Below are positions 43,754 to 53,542 of a stretch of DNA of 64,000 nucleotides, piece by piece. The position numbers were made by a program, and so were the translations under genes. The notes under the pieces are model-generated. The model did no database searches and was not told where the DNA came from. It saw only the letters and a list, made by a program, of their open reading frames with translations. How positions within the stretch are numbered: position 1 is the stretch's first letter; each line of letters begins with the position of its first letter. Location of the stretch: contig MU271143.1 in NCBI GenBank assembly GCA_021432605.1, positions 319,277 to 383,276 on the forward strand, given 5' to 3'. The DNA comes from Coniochaeta sp. PMI_546 (lineage: Eukaryota > Ascomycota > Sordariomycetes > Coniochaetales > Coniochaetaceae).

Positions 43754-46388
43754 TACGTATATCTAACGATTGACCCTTGCTCTGTGCTTTGCTTTTGCGG
43801 GATATTTGCCTGCTGCTCGTCGAGGTTCGAATGGATATCAGGTATGATTCTCCTATTTCCTGTTTCCTGTTGACAAGGGAGTGCCACATATATTTATATG
43901 CCGCCATTGCTGTCTCTTGACGAGAACCCTGCAGGGGCGGGCGATCTGGTCCCGCGGGGCTACAACCTTGCACCCCCCTTCCCCCATTCGACCATTGCCG
44001 CCGCACATTCTACCTCCAAGGCATTCACAACGCCGACCCAAGTTTTGAGACACGCCATGCTGACAAAACATGTCAGTGTCAAGATCCCATTCGCTTCCCC
44101 GTAACCGGGTCTTGGAGCAATGCCGGCCGGCTAATTGCGATTAGTGTTGGCTTCCTTGACTCTACCACCCGCGGGGTCTCACCGTATGCGTCATTCCCAG
44201 ACGAACAAGGGTGTGTTTGCTGCTGCCTCCTTTCCCTCCGGACGCCGAAGGAGAGAAGGCCGGCCCCCGTACTTCGCCTCCATGTGGTCATCCCTGTCCA
44301 AGCCTTCGGCGAGCTGGATTTGTCGATAGCGCCAACTCGGCGGGATCACGGCAACGGCTCCGGCGCCAAGCCTTTTTCGGTCCGTGGACGCAACGTCTTA
44401 GCCCGGCATCGCCAGTGGCGTATCTATCTCGTTTGGCAGAACGGCGACCATCGACGCCTTTGTCCCGAAGCGCCTTTGGCCAGTACTTCGGTTATTGACC
44501 TCGGGTATCAAGTGTGCGGCACCAGAACCCTCTCGGGTATTCGACACACTGGGGAATTTCTGTCTTGAATCGCTCTGTATGGTACCTCTCCTGCAAGTGC
44601 ACGTGAATTCGGCTTCGATGCATGTGGCGTGTTGGGCAGAGGCAGGTCGTCAACTGGCATATCCGGGCTGTTTTCTCATGGGCCAGTCGCTGATTTACCT
44701 GTGATTCTGTTGCTGTTTCTGTCAGTATCTGTGTCTGGTTGCAAGTTTTGGGGGCACGCATTCTTGGAGAGTTGAAGATCTCGTCTCCTTCCAGCGCTTG
44801 CTGGCCCCTGAGTTGATATATGATCAGTCTGAAATTTGTCCTCGGAGTCTGCGAAAAGGCTCTGAGCAAGTTTTGGTATCGTTCAGAGTGAGAACTGTGT
44901 ATGGATGACGAGGAAGGGTAGATACATGCATCTGTCCGGTGAAGCCAGCTGTGACGCCGTGCAGTGTCTCTACTCAACGGATCTGGTATTAGCCCTGGTC
45001 GAGGAAAAGAGTCCACAACCTGCCTGAGGGCCATATGTACTGGTCTCGTCACGTTTATGTCGTTGTTCAAGGTGCCGATGATATCGATGACGGCTGCTCG
45101 TGTCTGGGAGAGGAAGACCATGGGGCAAGTGAGGCAAAGGATTGTTGTGACAAGTGAAACGAAAGCTACGGTCTTTCCTCCTACTTCCGTTCCTCCTTGT
45201 GTGAAGAAGAATCTTCATTTTCGACACGGGCCTGGGGAAAGTGTTCCACTACCGTGGTCTTGAAGTCGTCAGTTCATGGAAGCAATAATCAAGGGGAGCG
45301 TATACGTTGAGGATTTCTTAGCCTTCCTCGACAGCTCTGACCACTTCGAAGATGTGTTGCCTTATCGACGTCTACCTTATCGTTGAAGACCACTGGTGTA
45401 CACCTCACCTTTGCCGCTCACGTCCGTTTTCCTTTTGACAGCGGACAGCACTTTCAAAATCCGACTTCAAGGAAATAGATCCGAAGGCTCCTGCCGGTTC
45501 CAACGAGATTCTGACTTGGGGTGGTCCTTCCTCACAACTGTTCCTCGACACTCTCTCATCTCCCATTAGAGTCATACCCTCTTGCCTTCCTTCCCTGTCC
45601 TTTCACCACTTACGTCTATCCAAGGTACCTTGGAATCCAACCAGGGAACCTTAAGTTCTTCTCTTCTCCTTAACCGAAGCAGATACAATCGTTTCTGAGA
45701 CCCCAAGCGTGAGCGACCAAATCCGTTACCCTTATTCAGGATTACCAGGTAGGTGCCTTACATTAATTTTCGATCGTGTTTTGGTGACGATCCTCGTTTC
45801 ACTTCCGAGTCAACAGATTCTCGCTCGACTAACTCTGAACAGACATCACCAACCCGTCAAGGTATGCCCTCAATCCAAATCATGCATCCATCAGAGGCCA
45901 CCTCATCTTTTGCGTAAAGTCTTGATACTACTTCGCTTCATGTCTACCTCCAGGTTGATCTCGGGGCCAACTGTTTCTCTCATCTTTCTTCCTGAACCGT
46001 CACCATTTCCTTTCCATTTCCTCCTTACCGGTGTACCTTAGGTAGCCAGTGCTTGCTGTAGTACCTTACTGTGGTTAAGCCTATCTAGGTACCTTGACTG
46101 AAGCGAAATCTCTCCGAAGGGTGCACTTGTCATTTCGCCTCCCAAACTTGCAACTCATCTTCATTCTTGGTCTGGTAATCCATTTCAGCAGTCACAACCT
46201 CTGAAACGAGACAGATCTTGCTCTCAAAGTTTTCCCACTTGACATTGCCTTCGCGCTGCACTTCTGCGATCTATCACATCCTCCAATCTTCTTTCCCTCT
46301 ACCAATCTTGTCCCGTGAACCGAGTGCGCTGACATTCTCGATCGAAGCAATCGTACGTCCTGCTGACATCAACTTTCTCCAGTTCGTC
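43754..46388. other. Divergent 2.6-kb intergenic region
   Basis: It separates the Kv-beta-like gene (minus) from the zinc-knuckle gene (plus). A 209-codon minus-strand open frame at 44492-45121 has no recognisable features. The right half (45.3-46.38 kb) is CT-rich and contains at least one apparent leader intron. Confidence 0.5.
45749..45842 (+). other. Probable 5' UTR intron of the zinc-knuckle gene
   Basis: CCAG|GTAGGT donor, CGACTAACTC branch point and TGAACAG acceptor enclose 94 bp about 550 bp upstream of the ATG, in a CT-rich leader without long open frames. Confidence 0.45.
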
Positions 46389-48192
46389 ATGGCCGATTGG
46401 GATACTCCTAGCGCCGCCAACGGCGATCCCTCTTGGGACGTTCCGGCCAACTCTGGCTCTGCTGACGCTACTTGGGGTGCTGACGACGGCGCCAACGATG
46501 CCGGAGCTACGAGCGGCGTTTTCGGTGCTGACACCAATGGTCATGCTACCGAGGGCGGCAGCGGTGGCGGCGGCTGCTTCAACTGTGGCCAGCCTGGGTC
46601 AGTACATTTTCTAGGTAACAAACAATGTGATAAACCCTAACCGTATGCAATTACACAGACACAACAAAGCTGACTGCCCGAACCCGCGCTCTATGGAGGG
46701 TATTGTCTGCCGCGCTTGCAACAAGAATGGTCACATGGCGAAGGATTGCCCTGACAAGCCTCCCATGGCTTGCCGCCGCTGCGGTGAAGAGGGTCACATA
46801 GTCAAAGACTGCCCTAAGCCTGAAATCTGCAAGAATTGCGGTGGAGAGGGTAAGTTCATAGTCTATCCCAGTTAACTGTCTCGCACCTACGCTAAACATC
46901 GCGACAACAGGACATGGTGCTGCTGGTTGCAAGTTTGCCCGCAAAGTCGACCGTAGTCACTTTCCCGACATGACTGCCGAGGCCGCTTGGAACCTCATTG
47001 TCTCCGCTACCAAGGAGCGCGAGCTCGATGATATCAAGGATGCCATTCAAATCTACGTCAAGTCTAGCCCTGACACCACCTACCTTGAGCTTGAGGAAGC
47101 CTTCCGCAGCCAGGACGTTGGCATCTGGCTCATCGCCATTGAGAAACCGTATATGGCTCCCACCTTGACCAACATGGATCTCCAGGGCAACATGGACAAG
47201 AAGTATACGGTCACTTACCGTTTCAGCCCCAAGCCCACTCGTCCTCGTGAGCGCGAGGTCTGGCCTGAGAGCTCCGAGCAGAATCTGGAGCGGCTCGCTG
47301 ATGCTGGTGAGGTTGTCGACCGCGGCATTTCCAAGTGCACCAACTGCAACGAACTCGGACATTCCTCCAAGTTCTGTCCGGAGGAGAAGCGAGAGACAGA
47401 CACCGTCAAAACAGTGAAGTGCTACAACTGCGACGGCGAGGGCCATCGCGTCCGTGATTGTACTGACAAACCTGGTCCCTCCATCATTGGGAATCCTTAC
47501 TAACCATTTATTAGGCCCCATCCCTCGCGTTGACCGTTTCGCTTGCAAGAACTGTGGCAAGGGTGGTCACATCAGCAAGGAGTGTAAGTAAACAACCACA
47601 TCGGGTCCTGTCCCTGTTCCATCCACTAACACATTCGACAGGCCCTGAGCCGCGCTCTGCTGAGGGTGTCGAGTGCCGCAAGTGCAACGAGAGTAAGTGA
47701 AGCTCATTTCCGTACAACACTGGATAGACACTGACGACCTTTAGTCGGTCATTTTTCCAAGGACTGCCCTACTGGTGGCGGCGGAGGAGGTTGCCGCAAT
47801 TGTGGCCAGGAGGGCCACAAGGCTGCAGAGTGCACCGAGCCTCGCGACATGTCCAAGGTGCAGTGCCGCAACTGTGACGAGTACGGCCACACCAGCAAGG
47901 ACTGCTCAAAGCCTCGTGACTGTGAGTCTCACAACTTAAATGGTATATTCTACCGTCAGCTAATGACATTATAGATTCTCGTGTCAAGTGCTCCAACTGT
48001 CAACAAATGGGACATACCAAGGTTCGCTGCAAGAACCCCTTGGTTTCCGAAGAGGGTGCTGGCGACGGCGGTTTCGGCGGTTTCGGCGGCAATGACGGCG
48101 GCGGTGACACTGCGACCACGGGTGACGATGGCGGCTCTGGTTGGCCTGCGGCCCAGGAGAGCACGACCATTGACGCCAACTCTGCTTGGTAA
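46389..48192 (+). CDS. CCHC zinc-knuckle nucleic-acid-binding protein (Gis2/CNBP-like), 11 knuckles
   Basis: Seven exons: 46389-46597, 46659-46849, 46911-47459, 47515-47583, 47642-47692, 47745-47921 and 47975-48192, giving 487 aa with every junction in frame. Eleven CX2CX4HX4C knuckles can be read, starting CFNCGQPGHNKADC and ending CSNCQQMGHTKVRC. Four lie before and seven after an insert of about 150 residues (from FARKVDRSHFPDM to DAGEVVDRG) that contains a helical segment and no knuckle. The N-terminus is Ala/Gly/Asp-rich and the tail Gly-rich. Related proteins bind single-stranded RNA or DNA and influence translation. For intron 3 I chose the GTACTG donor (55 bp) over a later GTCCCT one because it gives the expected RDCP spacing. 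Six introns is high for this window. Confidence 0.9.
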
Positions 48193-49023
48193 ATGAAAAT
48201 GCCGGTGTGGGTGGCACGGCTGATGGTGCTTGTTGCACTTCCGGTTGGCGATTGCATGCTTGCTATCAAGGGTTCATCGGGAGGAGAAAGGTTTCGTTGT
48301 CGTCGACAGGTTTGAGGTTTCGAAAGGCTAAGTGACGTTGACACTACTTGGCGATGATAGTTGCCGCGATTGCGACTACCGTCTCGAGGATTCAACTGAG
48401 ACCATATGGCCACAGACGAAAAAGTGTTTTCATCCGTGGAGACGGTCGCAAGCTTCGTCCTTGTAGCTAGTATGAGGAATATGAAACACATCTGCTTTTA
48501 ACTTGCTGGGCTTATGTTGTGTGTGCAACCGCCCTATGATCTTCGGTTTTGCTGTGGTACACCAGTAGAACTGAATGAAACGGATGATATACGCACATAA
48601 GGAGTGTGTCTTGTGCGGAAGCCAAGGCTCATCTATCTCTCCATCCCGAGGGTGAGCGATTTATCTCTCTCGTCTTCCAGTGCCACGTTAAGCCACCACC
48701 ATACGACTAGTCATCGGCAGGTAACAAACCATGTCCTAAGATCTCCTTCTTACGCAATGCGCCGACTCCCGTCAACCTGGCAGTGGTGTCGGCTCAATGC
48801 TCTCCGGGGGCTTAGCTGAATGTTACTATCCGGTTTGTAACAGCAATTCTTTTGGTATTGGTCTTTTGTCATGTGCGGCGAGATTGATGCGTAGTGTTAT
48901 CTCAAGGGGCTGACCTGCGGTCAATGAGATTAGTACTTGCTTGTAACAGATCTATACCTCCATCTATCGCCTCTACATTACACGAACTCTTGTCTGTCTC
49001 AGTCCCGTACTGTGTAGCAGCCT
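48193..49023. other. Convergent 3' regions
   Basis: No gene seen between the zinc-knuckle gene and the convergent thioesterase-fold gene. Confidence 0.45.
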
Positions 49024-50140
49024 CTAACCCAAAGAAAAGTGCCCCAAAGCGCCGTCCTCGCCACCATCAAACAGCCCGTTCGTCCCGTCCAACGCAGCAA
49101 AGTGCTCAGCGAACTCCATCCCCTTCCTCCTCTCATACTCGACCCTCCTCCAATCCCACTCGCCCTCTTCATCGATCGGGCCCAGCTCCTCCGGCGTACC
49201 AACGCCGCTCTCTCCACCCTTCCAACCGCCAGGCCTTTCGGGGAGCAGCCCATTCTCCCCAATCACGATAGCAGGATGGACCGTAAACCTGCCCAGCTTG
49301 AAGACATACTTGCTGACAGCCGTAGCAATAACCCACTTTCCAAACTCCTCCTCCTTCGCGACCTCCCTCCCCTCAACCTTGACGTTCTTAGGTCTGACCG
49401 GGCCCCTCGCCCGCCCATCCCAAGACGTCGGCTTGACCTTCCCCTTGACCACGAAATGCGTGACGATATACAGCCACTTGCGGTCCCAGCTGAGTATCCT
49501 GCTCCACGTCTCGTACCCCTGGAGCAGTCCGATCTCCTTGCGGAAGGAGCAAAACACCGCGCCGAGCCCGATGCCGAAGCCGCCTCGCACCGCGAAGCCG
49601 TCTTTGTCCAGCACGAGCCGGTTCTTGCCGTTTTCGCCCAGTCTTGGCATGGCCGGGCCCAGGAGGTGTGTGACGAGGTGGCTACGCGACACGTCCAGGT
49701 CGGAGAAGTACGTGCTGTTGGACTTGTGCAGGTTGTAGTCGCTCTCGAGCAGCGAGTTGCGCGTGGAGGTGATGCTGTAGTGGAACAGGGCGCGGGGAGG
49801 TAGGGCGGGCCGGCGGCGGGTGAAGTGGTAGATGAAGGCGTAGAAGATGCGCGTCTGTTTGGGAAACCATTATTATCAGCATACTGAACGCCAAAGATCA
49901 AAGGGGCAGGGAAGGGAAGGGAAAGAGACATACCGTCCATGCAAACGGCAAGCTCTTCCAGTTCGTCACGAGGAAGAACAAGAGCAGGATACGGCTCAGC
50001 CGTCCCGGACCAGTGAGGAAATGCCTGGCCTTTGCGCGCCAGTCGACCTTGGTGGCGCGGTGGCCGAGATAGGCTGCCGCTACGCCGGTGACCGGCACGA
50101 AGACGGGGAAGAAGAGCGAGAGGGTGCCGACGGAGGCCAT
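49024..50140 (-). CDS. THEM6-like membrane-anchored thioesterase-fold protein
   Basis: Exons are 49934-50140 and 49024-49854, giving 345 aa. The 79-bp intron (GTATGT donor, CAAACAG acceptor) is phase 0. An N-terminal membrane anchor (about residues 3-25) and a second hydrophobic stretch near 50-65 precede a hotdog-fold domain. That domain has the family signature DYNLHKSNSTYFSDLDVSRS (108-127), resembling 4-hydroxybenzoyl-CoA-thioesterase-like and THEM6 proteins. The tail beyond about 250 is Gly/Glu-rich. Acyl-CoA thioesterase activity has not been firmly shown for this branch. Its position 1.1 kb from the candidate RiPP genes may be chance, since such proteins are widely conserved. Confidence 0.78.
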
Positions 50141-51286
50141 CTTTGATTGAGTGGGGGGGAAAGCCTCACGGCTCTCTGCGCTGACGGAAGGTTTTCGCGA
50201 CGCGACTTCTCAGCGCGCCGAGGAGGAGGATCAGCAGGACGAGGACCCAGAGATGGACGGTGCGGAGGTAGCAGAAGACGGTGCTGCCGCACTTTGAGAG
50301 GAAGGAATGGCTCGCTAGGGGGGAGAAGGGCATCACATTACTGTGGTAGAGAGAAGCGAGAGTTGGGCGGAGTGTAACGGAGGGTGAGATTTGCGCCGGG
50401 TCCCCGGATTCGGTAATCTCACGGGTTACGGGGCTTACGGCTTACGGCGGGTGGATGACGGGGGGGCTTTTTGGCCTGTGATTTGAAGAGCTCGGGCCAC
50501 TGTTTGGTCGAAATCCGTTGTTTTACGCGAGACCCACTCTCGACTTCATCTCTGCTTTCACGATGTCAGACACAAGTCATGATCGTCTTTCACGCGTCTG
50601 CTACAAAAACAGGCCTGATCCTGGAGCATTGATACTTGTGCCCTCTGATCTCACTGTGGTTACCTCGACCATGTCTACTTTGGTGTAGATTCTGGATGCT
50701 ATGCGAATCTCGACTGTGGTTGCGGTGATGGAATGTCCCACAAAGATATCTCAGGGTTAGGGTCATGCATGAGCCTGTGAGGAACAGTCTGTGGACTGGG
50801 GACGACATACCTATATACCTTACCTAGACATGCAAATATCAATCTAATACTATCAGAAGAGGTGCAGCTCGAACTGGAAACGCCAGGACAGTCCAGCGAG
50901 GCGCTCGTCGCCCACTGATGTGAAGTTTGGCAACAGACTACTCACCGCCTTCCCATGGACCATGCACCACGAGACGAAAGGACAGTCGTGGACAATGATG
51001 GAGCTCGTTTGAATTGCAAGACCTATATCAACTGCTACTCCCTCACGGGAGCATTTTGGCAACTCGAAGTCGGTGTTCCAGAGACTAGCCGAGCAGAAGA
51101 CATCTAGATATTATCCAATCCCTAGCCGGGACATCGAGCCGCTCTGAGAACATCTACTCCTCTCTGAGTGTACACGTGTAAGTTCAGCCAACAAAGACGA
51201 GGCTATGCACACTCCCTCAGCCAAACTTTTGGCCGTCGAGCTTCACCGACTCGTCTCCATTGTGATTGATACCTGGCCACATACGC
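50141..51286. other. Intergenic between the thioesterase-fold gene and the RiPP precursor
   Basis: Upstream region of the minus-strand thioesterase-fold gene and 3' region of the precursor. A 69-codon minus frame at 50853-51062 starts with a non-ATG codon and has no recognised domain. Confidence 0.45.
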
Positions 51287-51495
51287 TCACTTCGACGGAT
51301 AATACTGGACGTCCGCGTCCGCCTCTTCCCGCTTCGATGGATAGTACTGGACATCTGCGTCTGCCTCTTCCCGCTTCGACGGATAGTACTGGACATCTGC
51401 GTCTGCCTCTTCCCTTTTCGACGGATAGTACTGGACATCTGCATCTATTTCATCGCGTTTCGATGGATCGTACTGTAGGTCCGCATCGATATCGT
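51287..51495. repeat. 42-bp coding tandem repeat, five copies
   Basis: Five units of 42 bp, each encoding one core-plus-spacer of the precursor. The three central units differ at only a few positions. The unit farthest from the stop (nearest the signal peptide) is the most diverged, and the unit at the stop codon carries several silent changes. Confidence 0.9.
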
Positions 51496-51648
51496 GAGCC
51501 TCACGGACGGCCTTAGCTGCGAGACAATATAAGTTGGAGGTTCGCATATGAGGTGACTGCCAATGTTCTTACTGTGTGAGGCGACAGGTACTGCTACTGC
51601 ATGAGCAGCCAGCATGGTGATAATGGCTAAGGCCTTGTGCAGCTGCAT
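51287..51648 (-). CDS. Kex2-processed repeat precursor peptide, candidate dikaritin-type RiPP precursor
   Basis: Exons are 51573-51648 and 51287-51516, giving 101 aa. The 56-bp intron has a GTAAGA donor and TCTCGCAG acceptor. The ATG at 51648 opens a signal peptide (MQLHKALAIITMLAAHAVAV); an in-frame ATG 45 bp upstream would bury it and is less likely. The mature part is five tandem 14-residue units of the form EEADADVQYYPSKR. The first is degenerate (DADLQYDPS), the next four contain VQYYPS, and the last ends in Lys then stop. Lys-Arg after units 1-4 is a Kex2 cleavage site. The acidic spacer plus an aromatic core repeated between dibasic sites is the layout of UstA/PhomA/AprA-type precursors. 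The divergent neighbour is a UstYa-family protein. A TATA-like box lies about 115 bp upstream (51760-51765). Confidence 0.85.
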
Positions 51649-52386
51649 GATGAAGTATGCTGTGGTCGGTTTTCGATAATAATGAGCCTTCACAGATCAA
51701 ACCTCTCTTGCGCCTAAGAAGACGTGGCGGAATTTCTAGAACGCCAGGCTCCTACATGACTTATACCCTATCTTGCGTCTTCCTACGGCTGCCTCATTCT
51801 CTCGCTTTTTAGGAAGGTCGATGATGGCCATGAATGACGAGTCTAACACATCAAGTTCATCATGACGTCCTCTTGGCGGTACATACATCCGGCTTTCAAT
51901 TAACAGATGTGGAAGGTCAATCAGATCCTTGCAAGACAAATCCTTCCAATTCATGGTTGAAAGACCCAAGACCACAAATTTGCTCCAATCGACGCATTCG
52001 AGTTTTCGTAGGATCCAGCAGCCAAGACCTTGATACCACCATCGCGCGTGGATACAGCTACATTATCCATTGAATCGGCCCTCCACAATGCGTCGGCCCA
52101 TTGCTTTGCAGTACGTCTGCCTTGTACAGTGTTACCGTCATGAGGGTGGGCAGTGGCAAGATCGGTAGGACTATAGAAAATAGGCAGGTGGTACGAAGTG
52201 GCACGGTGCCAAACAACTGGGTATGCACCGCATTGTCACATCATGCGTGAGTAATGCTCAACCTCACGACGTCCTTGACCTCCATGACGTGCTATTCTCT
52301 AGTGATTCCTCTCAACATCTCTCTACCTACGCCGCCACCTTGGAACTCACTGTCAAGCCATTAGGACCGTTTGTCAACACGAAGCG
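51649..52386. promoter_or_regulatory. Shared divergent promoter of the precursor and UstYa-like genes
   Basis: 738 bp separate the two start codons. A TATAAG element on the minus strand at 51760-51765 suits the precursor. A 73-codon minus frame (ATG at 51954, to 51736) overlaps the interval and is not recognised. The head-to-head layout suggests co-regulation. Confidence 0.5.
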
Positions 52387-53542
52387 ATGTCTTCCGCCAT
52401 GGAACAGCGCAGCTACAGTCCTGTCAGCTTCCACGAGTCGAAGACGAGTTTAGAGTGCGAAAATGCGCAGTTGATCGGGATAAGCACCGCACCCAAGGCT
52501 CGGCGCGAACGGCTGAGGACCGTATGGATGAGCATTTGCGCAGCTGTGTTCTTATCAGGCTACACAGCGTTTGTAGTACTGCTAGCAAGACGAACCGTGG
52601 TAGAAGACCCAACGCATGGAGGCAAGATAATAAAATGTGAGCATGTCGCCGCAGACGGACTGTCTAGGGCAGGAATTGACTTTGCTGTAGCTCTTGCGGC
52701 TGATTATGTTCAGCATGAGATCCGCGAAATCGATTACTTGGACTGGGACCAGAGCTCTGCTTTCTTCGGGAAACCTAGCAAGACAGTGGATAGCAACTGG
52801 CATGAGCTGATAAAATGTAAGTGAATCGAGAGTGCGTAAGGATGACTTGTCGATATATGCTCTGCTAACAAGGTTGCTTGCTCCTCGAAAGATCACAATA
52901 TCGGCCTTCCAGCGTCCTACATGCGAGAGTTAGGTCGCGAGTATCAGGGCGTTCAGTTTCCTGACGGTCGATATTTTGGCTCCTTGATGGTGTACCACCA
53001 CCTACACTGTCTGGTAACATACGCACCCGATACCTGCTGGGATGTCCGAGATCTGATTGTCGAGGTGTACTGCAGAAACACATCTACCATGCCCTCTACC
53101 CTGAATACTATCCTGATGCACGCCCTGAAGCCGGTCACGAAGATGATTTCCAAAAGCACACAGGTAATGAGATCGAGACCGAACAGGTGGCAATCAAATC
53201 ATACTGACTCGGATTTTGCGGTAGAACACTGTCTCGGCGCCCTCAAGGCTTACGTCATGTGTAAGGCGGACGTGACCATCGAGACCATGTTATGGAGCCC
53301 GAAGCACTCGCTTCCTCTGCACAATGTGACGAGCACACACCAGTGCGTCAAGTGGGACTCTATTTTGGACTACGCCAAGGCGAACAACGAAGATGTCTTC
53401 GCAGACGGGATGCTGGTTCATCCGTCTTATGGTACGTGCGCGAAGAACTGCTGGTGATTAGCCTCTACTTGTAGTTTAGTTGCTGACCATCTTGTTACTA
53501 GGACCGGTCTTCAAGGACAGGAAGCCTGTGAACATATTTTAG
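52387..53542 (+). CDS. UstYa-like DUF3328 oxidase (peptide cyclase candidate)
   Basis: Five exons: 52387-52816, 52892-53013, 53076-53163, 53225-53431 and 53502-53542, giving 295 aa with all four junctions in frame. A single membrane anchor lies at about 46-67 (VWMSICAAVFLSGYTAFVV). Both HxxHC motifs that define UstYa-family proteins are present: HHLHC (179-183, context MVYHHLHCL) and HTEHC (212-216), the second only visible after splicing exons 3 and 4. The family segments YYPDARPEAGHEDDF and LKAYVMCKADVTIETMLW are also intact. UstYa/UstYb-type proteins carry out oxidative cyclisation of Kex2-released core peptides in dikaritin biosynthesis. A second in-frame ATG (52399) is possible. No UstYb partner, tyrosinase, methyltransferase or S41 peptidase gene is seen nearby. 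Confidence 0.93.

Noticed and set aside
44492-45121. 209-codon minus-strand open frame in the divergent intergenic region
   Set aside because: No domain, membrane segment or signal peptide; composition resembles translated leader sequence.
46892-47560. 222-codon minus-strand open frame antisense to the zinc-knuckle gene
   Set aside because: It is the shadow of exon 3, which encodes clear CCHC motifs and a conserved insert on the plus strand.
49039-49803. 254-codon plus-strand open frame
   Set aside because: Antisense to the thioesterase-fold exon 2, which has the family signature.
51287-51648. Precursor as an alpha-type mating pheromone
   Set aside because: Kex2 sites fit, but the repeats lack the W-C...GQ.C-W type mature pheromone pattern of filamentous ascomycetes, and the UstYa neighbour points to a RiPP.
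51736-51954. 73-codon minus-strand open frame between the precursor and UstYa-like genes
   Set aside because: No recognisable domain; it sits in the shared promoter and may be chance, though a gene relic cannot be excluded.
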